From Euborellia annulipes (taxonomy: Eukaryota; Arthropoda; Insecta; Dermaptera; Anisolabididae), in contig JAKCPI010001978.1 in the NCBI GenBank assembly GCA_023213315.1, forward strand, positions 1 to 64,000: a stretch of DNA of 64,000 nt. The letters run 5' to 3'. This document shows, in pieces, positions 1 to 11,900 of the stretch. Within the stretch, counting starts at the first letter, position 1. Each line of letters begins with the position of its first letter. The notes beneath the pieces are model-generated. The model ran no database searches. It was not told where the DNA came from and saw only the letters and a list, made by a program, of their open reading frames with translations. A program made the translations under genes and the position numbers.

Positions 1-338
1 TTTTGATGAGACGAACAACTTTTCCTCTTATAAGAATTCATAATTGTAGTAGCTAACAGAAGTAGCAGGGATATAATATTTCAATTTGTCGATTCTCAAA
101 AATGTATTATTATTTATGGGTTTTTTCATTAAATCTTAAGAAAATTATTAACATTAAATAAAAAAAAATATTTGTTCTACAAAATATATGGTTTGATCAA
201 AGAGTCTTTCCCTTCGAAATTTACATAAATAATAAATTTTTGAGAATCGTCAAATTGAAATATTATATCTCTGCTACTCCTGTTAGCTACCACAATCAAG
301 AATTTTTCTAAGAGGAAAAATTGGTCGTCTCATCAAAA
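1..338. repeat. Foldback repeat with arms of about 110 bp
   Basis: The first 115 bases (starting TTTTGATGAGACGAAC) are repeated in inverse orientation at about 226-338 (ending GTCGTCTCATCAAAA), with an AT-rich centre. The arms match at most positions. It may continue beyond the window edge, so target duplications cannot be judged. Confidence 0.8.
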
Positions 339-342
339 TGAA

Positions 343-1300
343 GTTACCCAAGGAAAATTAGCTTGATAGTAATAAATTGTGAAAATGGGCCTGGGCTCCC
401 TGAATAAAAGTAAATGCAATAAAATCACTTTTTTTTTAAAGTAATTTTGTACCAACCCATTTTACTTACACATACACGCACATTTATACCCAGAATACCC
501 TCAGCGTTTTTTTTACGGAAAAAGTGGGCCGCACATCAAAAAAGATTCGGAACCGTTGTGATAGAGGATCTCCTGTTTGGCCGACCTCCTCACTTCCTAC
601 GTATTAATCTAAAAACGACTCGCGTCCAGAAAGAGTTGTCAGAAGAAGGGCGCCCCCGAAACCGGCATAGGCGCCCTACAGCCTCTAAGATATAGCCCAG
701 CGAATGTGATTTTATCATATTCTTTTCATCGATTGTCTTAAAAAATTGATTGTTTTCTTTTAAAATTATATTACAACTTGAAATCTATTTTAAAAGAATT
801 TAATTTCAAAAATAATAATTAACGTATATAGAGGCTTTATAATTAAAATTTTTTTTATTTTTGCACTATATAAGCCTTAATTTGATGTTTTATGGCTGTG
901 GAGATTTACTGTGGATTCGTATAAACCTTAATATTTAATTTTTTGGAATTCAAAATTTTTTTTAGACATGAAGGAATTGAGCTATGAGACTGAAATGTTA
1001 TATTTAAGTTAAACAACCCCCGGGACCGTGAAAATAAGCTTTTAATCAAAATCGGCCAAAAAGTACTAGTATTTTACTGATGTAGTTTTTCATTTTTTTC
1101 GATCTTCTCAAAATGAAAGGGCTTTTACCATTCTTCAGGCCCGCCCGGAGCTCGCCCGGAATTTTTTCAAACCCGCCCATTCCCGCCCGAGATTTAGTGA
1201 ATGAATGAACGAATGTCTAGCAATTTTTAAATAAAATTTCATTTGCATGCCCGTCCGCCCGAACCCGTTTATTTAGACTTGCTGGTTCGGATCCCAGGCA
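343..1300. other. Intergenic stretch 3' of gene 1 with repeat fragments
   Basis: From 447 to 695 an 82-codon frame runs through a slightly GC-richer segment, but it has no recognisable domain and no start context, so I do not call it a gene. From 965 to 1110 there is a fragment of the high-copy hairpin-ended repeat (GGCCAAAAAGTACTAGTA). From 1138 to 1265 there are several GCCCG/CCCGCC boxes, looking like the end of a GC-rich DNA transposon. Confidence 0.5.
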
Positions 1301-1435
1301 GTCCGATGATTTTATTTAAGCCATTTGAATACCAAATGTCAAAGTCAAAGTCTTCTATGGCCTAAGTTGCCGAAAAGACTGTGCATGTGTGTGTGAGTGT
1401 GAATGGGAAAAAAGTGTGTGTTAAAAAAAACATGG

Positions 1436-1838
1436 GGAATGACTTCCCCGAGACTTTCTCGTATATTCTATTGGAATTACGTCTGGATGTATGTGTGAAC
1501 ACGATTGCTTAAAAACCAAAGCAGCTAGATAGATGAAATTTGGTATATGCTTCTTACACTAAAATTGTAGATTTCTATCAACTTTTGGATTAAATTCGTC
1601 ACTTGGAAGTAGTACTTTACCTAATAAGTTTTTTCAGAAATTTCGAAATTTTCAATTTCTTTGTCATATTATGATAAAATACTCAATTGTAAAAAGTTTT
1701 TATTCTTTGATATTTTTCCGAAAACTGAACAGTTTTTGAAATAATCACAGAAGAAAACGACATTTTTCGTAAAAGCAAAGAAAAATCAAAACAAAATCAT
1801 ACAGGTGTCATTAAAAAACATGTAAATATAAACAAATT
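1436..1838 (+). repeat. Copy of the GGGAATGACTTCCCC repeat (single unit)
   Basis: The segment starts GGGGAATGACTTCCCC and runs to a block ending AAAACATGTAAATATAAACA. It is nearly the same as each arm of the foldback at 5749-6500, in the same relative order, so it is one solo unit of that family. Confidence 0.8.
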
Positions 1839-1916
1839 CGCTGAGGAAATTACAGAATGCAAGAAATTTGCCCGCCGAAGGCGAGCAAGCGAGGGTCCAG
1901 GGGCGGAGCCCCCGGA

Positions 1917-2107
1917 AAATCGGCGCCCTAGTTAAGCTTCGCCCCCCCGCCCTCAAAGGCTGGTTACGCCGCTGTCCTTTACCCGACATGGATAGATGCA
2001 AGGATCCTCTTTGATCTGTCTTCCTTCGATTTGGGATGTGCTGACGAAAATCGGCGCCCTAGTTAAGGCTTCGCCCCCCCGGCCCTCAAAGGCTGGTTAC
2101 GCCGCTG
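1917..2107. repeat. Direct duplication of a 57-60 bp GC-rich transposon end
   Basis: The block from AAAATCGGCGCCCTAG to GGTTACGCCGCTGT occurs at 1917-1975 and again at 2047-2107, separated by about 70 bp. Its outer edge, read in reverse, is ACAGCGGCGTAACCAG, a typical hAT-type terminus. The pair may be two nested insertions or a tandem duplication of one end. Confidence 0.7.
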
Positions 2108-2329
2108 TGTAGGGGTGTTTATTGAAGGTGATAATGAGTAAATATGTATGAAAACAAAATAAAATGTTTTACAGCGTCAGTCTCGTTATTTAATAGCTAC
2201 TACACCTTGTAATTCTTCACAGATGGATTAATATTAGGCCGAAATAAATAAATTTCTTATCTTTATCACTTATTAGATAGAAAACTATCCATATCTACAG
2301 CCACTTCTTCAAATAATAATAGAATAATT

Positions 2330-2949
2330 TTACCTTGCTTCAAATCCTTTAGGCGGGCTGGACAATATAAACGAAAAGGGGCTTCGGCTGTTATTTGTTA
2401 TCGATCCAAGCGAAGCTGAGGAACTATCGGCGGCTGAATTTTTCGCGTGCATTGTCCAATATCGCCTTGAAAAGAAAATTGTTTAATAGTAAAAAAAAAA
2501 AATATAATAGATAATAGAAAATAATCATTATATTTACCTATAATATACACCAGCGGCAATGGATATAAACAACAGAACAATAAATATAATAATAATTCCA
2601 ACAACAAGACCATAATATTCTCCTGAAGTTAAACAAATCGATTCCACCAATGGGACGGCTTTTTGCTCTTCGTACAATTCATGACGAGATTCAAATACCT
2701 AAAAATATATATTAGATTAATCAATATTTTCTTATTTACTAGATAATTTATTATGTTAAATAATTAATATTTCATAAATCTTATTACTTCGATCAATCCG
2801 CGCACTTGTTCCTCTTCTTCTGTATTATTTGTTGCTGAATCTAGGTTATTTTCAGTTTTTGGTTCATCTACTTCCTCCGAATCATTAACTTCTCGTTTTC
2901 GTCTTCCAAAAGAAGGTTCATTTCGACCTGTATGACCTGTGCAATAAGC
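2330..2949 (-). CDS. Gene 1 exons 16-18: cleavage site, transmembrane helix and tail
   Basis: Exon 16 (2788-2949) carries the last ZP cysteine and then GRRKREV, a furin-type consensus cleavage site at residues 965-968, followed by an acidic Asn/Glu-rich stem. Exon 17 (2538-2698) encodes the stem and one hydrophobic helix (GLVVGIIIIFIVLLF, then AAGVYY). Exon 18 (2330-2465) encodes a Ser/Ala-rich cytoplasmic tail (SSSASLGSITNN) ending at TAA. This is the standard order for ZP proteins released from the membrane by cleavage. The stop overlaps AAG|GTAAAA, a possible donor, so the C-terminus is uncertain. A minus-strand AATAAA lies at 2118-2123. Confidence 0.8.
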
Positions 2950-5900
2950 CTGAAAAAGGGAAAATAAAAATTGGTAGAAAAAATTAAAAAATATCATCAG
3001 TGTGTAATGATTAGAGCCCGGATGTTAATGCACAATCAAACCTTAAAATATGCATGCATTAATTCACTATAAAATGATAAAATATGCAAGATAAAGGGAA
3101 AAACAGTAAAAATATGCTCTATCACAAATTGATTCGCATTTTTATATTATACTAGTCTTTGCGCCTTCGGCGAAGAAGTCACACGCGCATAGTTAAGGTT
3201 GTTCGGACAGTACAGTAGATCTCGCAACATTTGCATTCAACAGCTGATTATTTTGATCTTGTATAATGTTCAGTTGTATTTTATTTATTATATTACAATG
3301 AGAAATGCAAATCAGTTTAGACACAATAGACGATTTGCGAGAAAAAATATCGTAAATTGAAAAAAAAAATGGAACTGTAACTTAAAACTAGGGTCCGACC
3401 GAAACAAGATTTTCAGCCGAAACCGAAACCGAATATTCGGCCTCAACCTTAGTTTCGGCCGAAACCGTAACCGAAACCGAAACTTGTATTTCCTATAAAA
3501 ATTTTTTTCATTTTACCTTTTTTTTTTTTTTTTTTGAATTTTTTTCCCTCCCGTGAAAATAATTTTACCTTTTTTTAGGGAGACTAAAATTTTTTCTCCC
3601 TCAAGTGCAAATTATTTGACCTTTTTTTTTTGCATGCGAGTCTCATCCCATTTTTTCAGACTCTGGTTTCGGCCGGCCGAAAGGTTCGGCCACTTTTTGG
3701 CCGAAACCGAAACTACGGCCGAAACCATGATTTTTGGCCGAAACTGGCCGAAACCGTAACCGAAACCGAATATTCGGTCGGTTCCTACTTAAAACACGAT
3801 ATTTTTTATGAGACGTTGCCACACTGGTCTGAGTTCCGTGACTTACTTATTTTTAAATATGGCTGACTGTCATTTTCGGGACTTTTTTGACTTTCTTGTT
3901 AAAATATCTTTAAAAAGCCTCGGAAGAAACTTTTGATTTTATTTTTAACGCATTCTACAGAAGTTAATTGATAAAATGTAAGTTTATTGTATTTTTTTTT
4001 TATCTATATTAGGAGTGGCTACATAATTCGATATGTGTGCGTTTTGTCGACATTCCCCATAGAGTACATGTTAAATCTCAATTTTTCAACAATTAATTAC
4101 ACGATAACCCCTCGGCAGATCTGCTTCAAAAAAATTATTTTATAAGTATAATAACATATTAAAAAATTAGCTTTCTTAATGTCCGAACAACCTTAAAAGA
4201 AATCTGGGATAAATTGTGGTTGAAATGTTGATTTTTTACATTTCCACTCTGTAAAGCGTGAAAGTTTGAAAATAATAAAAATAATTTTTAATTTTCGTCC
4301 CATAAATTAGACTTTAAAAGCAACTACACAAAATTATTTAAAATAAGCTTTTTTCTTTAAAAAAAAAAAAAAAAAAAATATTAAAATATGCATGAGAAAT
4401 AAGGTTGTTTTGGTTAAAAATTGGCAAAACGCATTGTGCATGAATTTTCTTCAGAAAAAGCCAAAATATGCACATATGCTCTAAACAAATAGGGTTATTT
4501 CGAATTAATTTTTAGAAACATATTCAGCTATACAAACATGCATTTGCATCAACATCCGGGCTCTACTTAATGATATTAAAAATTAATAATTACAGGTTGA
4601 CAGCCATCACGGCAAGTACGAACAGTAGCTTCAAATACTAAATAATTGGATTCTGGAATTTTGAAAGCATTGAAACGTGTTTCTAATCCATCACCAGATC
4701 GAGATCTATCCAGTCCTGGGAAGACATAGTTATCGACTGGACAACCATATCGATCAATCAGTTGAACTGATCGCCCAGTGTATGGATCCCGAGCAATAAC
4801 GTTAGTGGCAAAAATATCCGTGATATAATTGTAACCATCTTGAGCCTCAAGTCGAAATGTAAGAGGATCCCCTACGGCGATGGTGGTCGTCGGTCTGCCT
4901 TGATAGAGGATAAGCAAACGAACTCTAGAGCTGAGGGAATTTTCGGCAGGTAAATACTCAATCGGGATCGGACTTCCGGAACTGAAAAAGAATTTGACAT
5001 ATACAAGTTATGAAGAATTTGAGAATTATAAGTTTAAGAAAAAAAAAAATAAAGCTTATTTTCAAACAAAGAGTAATTTCGTAAAAAGAACTAAGTAGGG
5101 GGGGTCTCCCCTACTACCGGGAACGTTGGCCCATTTTTATTTATTTATTTATAATTTTTATTTGGTTTAATTTCGTTTATGTTTTTATTTTAAATTGTTG
5201 GTGCATCTTTAAACCATACAATCAACGTATACGTCTCCAAAATTGAAGTTAATATTAAAAAAAAAATTATTTTCAAAATATTCCAGGTAGACAAATATAA
5301 AAAATTCAATAAACTAAATTAAAACAACTTAATTTTAACACACAAAGTTTATTTTAAGTTATAATTGAATTATTGCAATAATTTCAGTAATAAATTAGTA
5401 CTAAACCAAAAAAGTATCAATCGTGACTTCAAGAACTTTTTCTTTTGTACTTTTTCTATTATGTGTTATCGGAAACTTGATTATACCGTAAATAACATTT
5501 CAAGGGTTCTTACGTGTTCTCGTAAACTAAATATTTCCCGACACAAAAAAATCTGGTCTGACAAGCACAGAACACAACTTTCAATTAGCGAATGTAAGAG
5601 AAAGTTGTTTGTTGTGCGGCCAACCACACCAGATTTTTTTGTGTCAGGATATATTAAGTTTCCGAAAGTATTAATATATTAAACCCCTTAAAATCAAATT
5701 TTTTTTATAAATATCACATTTAACTGAGGAATTTAATTTTAAAAAATCGGGAATGACTTCCCCAAAACTTTCTCGTATATTCTTTTGGAGTGATGTCTCT
5801 GTGTGTGTCCGTGTGTGTGTGTGTGAAAACGATTTCTTAAAAAAGCGAGCAGCCAGATCGATGAAATTTGGTATATTCTCCTAATATACTAAACTTGTAG

Positions 5901-8900
5901 ATTTCTATCAACTTTTGGAGTAAATACGTCACCTGGAAGTAGTACTTTACCTAATAAGTTTTTTCAAAAATTTTAAAATTTTCAGTTTTTTTGTCATATT
6001 ATGTTAAATTACTCTATTTTAAAAAGTTTTTATTTTTTGACATTTTTTCGAAAACTGATAAGTTTTTGAAATAATCAACGAAGAAAAAGATATTTTTCGT
6101 TAATTTTGAAAAAAAAAAATCAAAACAAAATCATACATTCATTTGTTTATATTTACATGTTTTTTAATGACACCTGTATGATTTTGTTTTGATTTTTTTT
6201 CAAAATTATCGAAAAATGTCTTTTTCTTCGTTGATTATTTCAAAAACTAATCAGTTTTCGAAAAAATGTCAAAGAAGAAAAACTTTTTAAAATAGAGTAA
6301 TTTATCATAATATAACAAAAAAAATGAAAATTTCTTAATTTTTGAAAAAACTTATTAGGTAAAGTACTACCTCCAGGTGACGCATTTACTCCAAAAGTTG
6401 ATATAAATCTACAATTTTAGTGTAAGGAGCATATACCAAATTTCATCGATCTGGCTGCTTGCGTTTTTAAGCAATCGTGTTCTAACACACGCAGACATAA
6501 TGCCATAACTGTTTTTTTTTTGGACTCAGGGAGGTCTAAAACGTGAAGAAACAAAATCTGGAAGTCGAATTTTTTGACGATTACAATAAGCTTACTTTCT
6601 CTTTAAATAGGCTACTATTCGAGAAAGTATAAACCCTCACAGTGCGGAATTAAAAGTAAATGGTCACTCAATAAAAACCACTAGTCAAAATTGGGATAAG
6701 ACCGATTTAAACCAGTGGTTTTAACCGAACAATCCTGATATAAACTCTAACTATTTTAAGACAAAGTAACTCACCCTGCTCCAATGTAACTAGAAGTAAC
6801 TACTGCTTCTCCTGGTCCCCGGAAAAGACACGTTAGATTGTAGCGCTTGTCTCGGCCCGTTTGTACATAATCACTAAATTGCACTACAACGATATTAGTC
6901 ATCGAATCTCCAAACTGAAAAAAATGAAATAAATATAAGTAATTTATTCAAAATGATGATTAAAAAAAAATAAATTACTCTGGCAGTGCCACAATCTGGA
7001 TATCCTTGAGCTCCACTGATTCTAAGGACGTTTACAGTTCCTCCGTTTCCTCGGAAAAAGCACCTGTCATAGTAGCCATAAGTGTAGATGCGGCCAACGA
7101 AACCTTCTGGTGTACGGAGGGTGAATTCCATACCATCTTCGCTACATTGTTGACTTACTGTACAAAGTACAAACAATTAGATATAATTTTATAACTTTAT
7201 AATTTATTTTTTTATACCATCTAAACAATCTCCAAATCCTCCGCGACCTCCGAAGCGTTCGTAGTAATCATAATCACCAGTTGGTTCAAAAAAGGAGGGA
7301 TTGTTCACATCCAACTCTCCTCTGTCGCTTAATTCACAATTGTCACCACCAGGGCCATAAGCAACGGCATAAGATCTGAAAGAATATTTAATTCAATTGT
7401 ATAATAAATTGATATTGCAATATAGTTAAAAAAAAAAAATTAGCTAATATAGGCCTAAAAAAATCAAATTTTTTTATTAAATTTTTTGCCCGATTTGATG
7501 CGTATTCAAGTTTCGTCCTATTAGACATCACTAGAGTCTGTAATAATTATAATTCTTTTTATTAATTACACCAATCATGGGATTTTCTCAAAATTCTCTC
7601 CAACGATTTTGATTAAAATTCATAAATCAACTATTTTTTTTATGCTCTTTAAAAAGTATATCAGTGAAATTTTTTGTGAAAATTGTTTGAAGTACACTTT
7701 ACCAATGTGGAAGGATTCATGGTTTATATTAAAAATTTGTATTTAAAAATTTAAACAAAATATTTTTAAGAAAAATCGCGATGAAAATGTAAGTCGGTTT
7801 ATTCCTAAGGAGTCAAATCCACACTCGAAGGGGGGTTTCCTTTTCCCTGTGAATTATAATTATTACAGGCCCTGATGATGACGTCTAATAGGACGAAACT
7901 TAAATGCGCATCAAGTCGGCCAAAAAATTTAATAAAAAAATGACATGATCGCCCTACTTTCTTTCTCTATATATTTCATATATTGAGTAAGAGAAATTAA
8001 TAAGTAAAAAATTTGATTTTTTCTTATTTATATACTGAGAATTCCATCTTCTCTAACATGGAATTTGTGGTTTTTAAATTAAGAGTAAATCTTCTGGTTT
8101 GAGATCCTATATTAAATTTTTCTATTCATTATTTTTTTTATAAAATAGTTTTAAATAATAATAATAATAAAATCTACAATAAATCACCTGTAATTGAAAG
8201 AGCGACAGATAAATGCTCTTTCGTCTGCACATTCCCGTTCACAAAGTGGAAGAGAAGGAGTAGAAGTAATTCTACGAATAAATTGTCGACGAACCCTGAG
8301 TCTAACTCCCACCTAAAAAACCAAAAAAATAAATTTATTAAAAAATAAAACTAGAAAATGTTTTATTTAAAAGAATATTCCTACAACAATAATCCCAAAA
8401 CAATACAGGGGGAAAAAATGGAAATGTTTTTTTGACAAACCTGACGAAAATTATCCCCTTCATCACATCTGGACGAGAACGGCTTTCCCCCTGGAAAATA
8501 TCCATCCCCTGGAGGATATGGACCTGGCCCACCCCCGCTAAGTCCAGCACCTCCATAACCAGACCCGTAATTTCCTCCTCCAAGAGATCCTCCACCTCCC
8601 CCAAAGGATCCATAACCAGGACGATCTCCAGGATAACCACCAATTGGACCACCTCCAGGACGGTCCAGATATCCTCCTGGTCCTCCAGGACCTGGTCCAT
8701 AGCGGTCTCCGCCTACATAACCTCCGCCGACACTTGATCCATAACCACCACCTCCGCTGCCTGCACCGCCGACCGCTCCTCCTCCTCCTCCTCCTCCGAG
8801 ATAGCCTCCTCCTCCTCCAGAACCACCTCCAACGTAGCCGCCACCACCGTAATATCCACCTCCTCCGTAACCCCCTCCACCGCCGCCGGCTAAAACAATA

Positions 8901-11900
8901 AAAAAAAGCATTTTATTATTATACTATAGAATAATATATTTTGTATAATTTTAAACACATAAAGATTTTATGGGTGATTCTGAAATTAAGGGGAATTCTC
9001 TGTCCCTGAGATTTTACCGGCTTCATATTTATTAATTTCTATATATGATATATATACAGTAGAGAAAAGTATTGCGATCATGTCAAAAATTCGATGTCGA
9101 GATTTTGATGGATATACATGTTTTGAGGTCCCCTGAGTCCAAAAAAGTGGGTCCCACAAATTGGTCTGTCTGTGAACAAAATATCTCAGGAACGAAAAGA
9201 GCTAGGAGGTTGAAATTTTATATTTGAGTTATGCGCCTTCCCAAAGGGTGAAAATAAGCTTTTGAACAAAATCTGCCAAAAAGTACTAGTACTTTACTGA
9301 GGTACTTTTTCAGTTTTTTGGGATTTTCTAAAAATTCCCTCCAACGATTTTGATTAAAATTCACAAATCAACTATTTTTTTACTGCTCTTTAAAAAGTAT
9401 ATCAGTGAAAATTGTTTGAAGTACACTTTACGGATTCGTAGCTCAGCGTCATCTATGAATCGCGAGGTCAAGTTTGGAACTTAGGTGTTAAGGGCAACTA
9501 CATATATCTCGACACAAAAAATCTGGTGTGACAACTCTGGGTACACAACTTTATTTATTCACAAACAAATGCAAATGTTATTTTATTTTAGCATTTTATT
9601 TTAAGTACAAAAGTTATCCCTGGGTTGCTAAAGTAACCTCCATGGAATATCTTTAACTTGATTAAAGTTCCATTAAATAGCAGCACTGTCTCCTTTACTA
9701 GTTAAGTTAAACTCAAGTCTGACATTTTGTCTGGTGATGTTGTTGGATGTGCATAGTTTCATTTTGTTTGTGAAAAAGCTCTCCAGATGAGTTCTTTTTG
9801 TTCTTGTAACCTCCATAGGTTCAGTAATAGTGTTATAATCTATATTCTCTTATAATTTAGGTGTGACTTTGGTGGAATTTTAAGTTACCAATTTTATTTT
9901 ATTTTATTTATTTTTTTTAATTCTATATCATCATTCAAGTTCCACTAGTAACCTCCATGGTCCTGCAAATGTAACCTCCATGTCCAAAATTAGAAAATTG
10001 CTTTTGTTTAATAAAAAATATTTTTCTTTGACCTTTGATGTAGTAAATTATTTTTATTTATTTTTACTTCCTCAAATTCCCTTTAATTTCAGAATCGCCG
10101 AAGATAGTAATTTTTATATTAAAGAGTTACTTACAAAGAGGTGGACTAAAAGGTGGCCTTCCATGTCCGTGATAGTTAGTGTCTTGACCCAGAGGATCTG
10201 GTCGATAGCCTCCTCCACCACCTCCGAAGTTGTCACCGTCTACATAATGAGCTGTAATTATTTATTGTCAACTATTTGTTAGCAACATTTTTTAAATAAC
10301 TTTTAGGAAAAATCATTAAAATATAAATTTTTTTTAAAAAATAATTTAATCAAAAAATTATAATTAAAGGTTTATTCATGAATAAAAGAAAAAAAAAGAG
10401 CCTTACTCAATAAGTTTTCGTAGTAATCATAATCAGGATCATAAATAATACGATGGCCATCGCGTTGGTTAAATCGACTTAGACGACAAACCCGATGTCT
10501 CTCATTATAGACAGCAGATCTACAATTAAAACTGGTTTGCCGAAGACACTCGTCCAAGCATTCAGACAACGTCCTTCCTGTTATCTCGGAGTGCGATTCA
10601 CTGCCTAAACGAGAGTTCCGATGTCTTTGGAAAGCTGTATCCGGTCTTCTGCCATCGGCAAAAAGTTGAGACGTACCGGGCGTAATTGAATTGTCTGGTG
10701 TATCATATCCTCGACCTGTGGGACCAGTAGACAAAACCATTTTTTTATACAATCACGTTCTTCTAATTTTACTTCTAATATGAAACCGAGAATTTATATC
10801 AAATTTTATCTGACTCATAGCGGTAGGAGATAATCCTAATAAATTGGCTTGAAAATCGGATTTTTTTATCTTAATCCTTCTCAACAATATCCACCAGGCT
10901 GTCCCCTATCTTCATCAAAACTTAATAGGATAGTTAACATATGAAGGGATCGGGCGCAGATAGTGCTAACCCACAAATATATAGTTCTGAGATATTTCAC
11001 TTTTAAACTTTGGAAACAAAAAACCAATAGGAAAGTTTGTTTGTTTGCTACTGTCAGAGCATTCTAATGGCAATATCAGGATGAGAAACAAATTTGTCAA
11101 CTAGCACAGACCTTAGTCTAATTGATGTTGCTGAAAAGTCAGCTTTGTCATAATTGTGGGTTAGCACACAATCTGCAGCCGACCTCTTCATATATCAGAT
11201 GACAGTAATATTTCAGTTTTGTTCTGAATTAAATTTGATAGTTTATAATTGATTATTTAGTAATATTTAAAAATAAAGAATTATATACTAATAATCAAGG
11301 CATAGGGTGTCTCAAAAAAATACACTTTGAATGACGAGAAAAACATTATTTATGAACATAGAGTGAAATGGAATAGCTTCGAATACAGAAGACAAATTAT
11401 GTTCGCAAATGTTCAAATTAATAACCATTATTGTCCAGACAACGCGCACCAAGGGTTTACCAAACGTCACGAAAAGTTTGGTGATGGCGACGAGATTTAC
11501 TTCCATCAAGATGGAGTACCTCCGCACTACCATCGCGATATAGGAGCTCACCTCGATGCAGCATTTCCAGACACATGGATTGGACGAAGAGGTACCCTGC
11601 GCGTCCCCCAGACCTCACGCCCATGAACTTCTTTTTTTATCTCAAAGACAGTCAACCAAGAACAATTGATGCATTGAAATTGAAAATTGAAAGACAATGT
11701 CGCGATATTCCTTTTCGTCAAGTTTGCGAATCCCTTGGTGCACGTTTTCAGACATGTCTGGAGAATAATGGTAATCAATTTTAACATTTGCTAACATGAT
11801 TCTTGTTCATAAATAATGTTTTCTCGTCATTTAAAGTGTGAGTACATTTTTTTGAGACACCCTGTATTAATTTTTTGTATATAAAATTTCTCTTAATTTT

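Noticed and set aside
447..695. 82-codon open frame in a slightly GC-richer patch
   Set aside because: It has no recognisable domain, starts from a weak context and lies among repeat fragments.
3389..3787. GGTTTC/GAAACC repeats resembling telomeric or satellite DNA
   Set aside because: They are confined to a hAT miniature with terminal inverted repeats and 8-bp duplications.
8338..8901. Several open frames overlapping the glycine-rich exon on both strands
   Set aside because: They are shadows of the GGY-repeat coding exon; the low-complexity sequence keeps other frames open.
9433..9490. tRNA-like stretch (GGATTCGTAGCTCAGC)
   Set aside because: The A-box-like start is good, but the B box and acceptor pairing are missing; it is at most a fossil.
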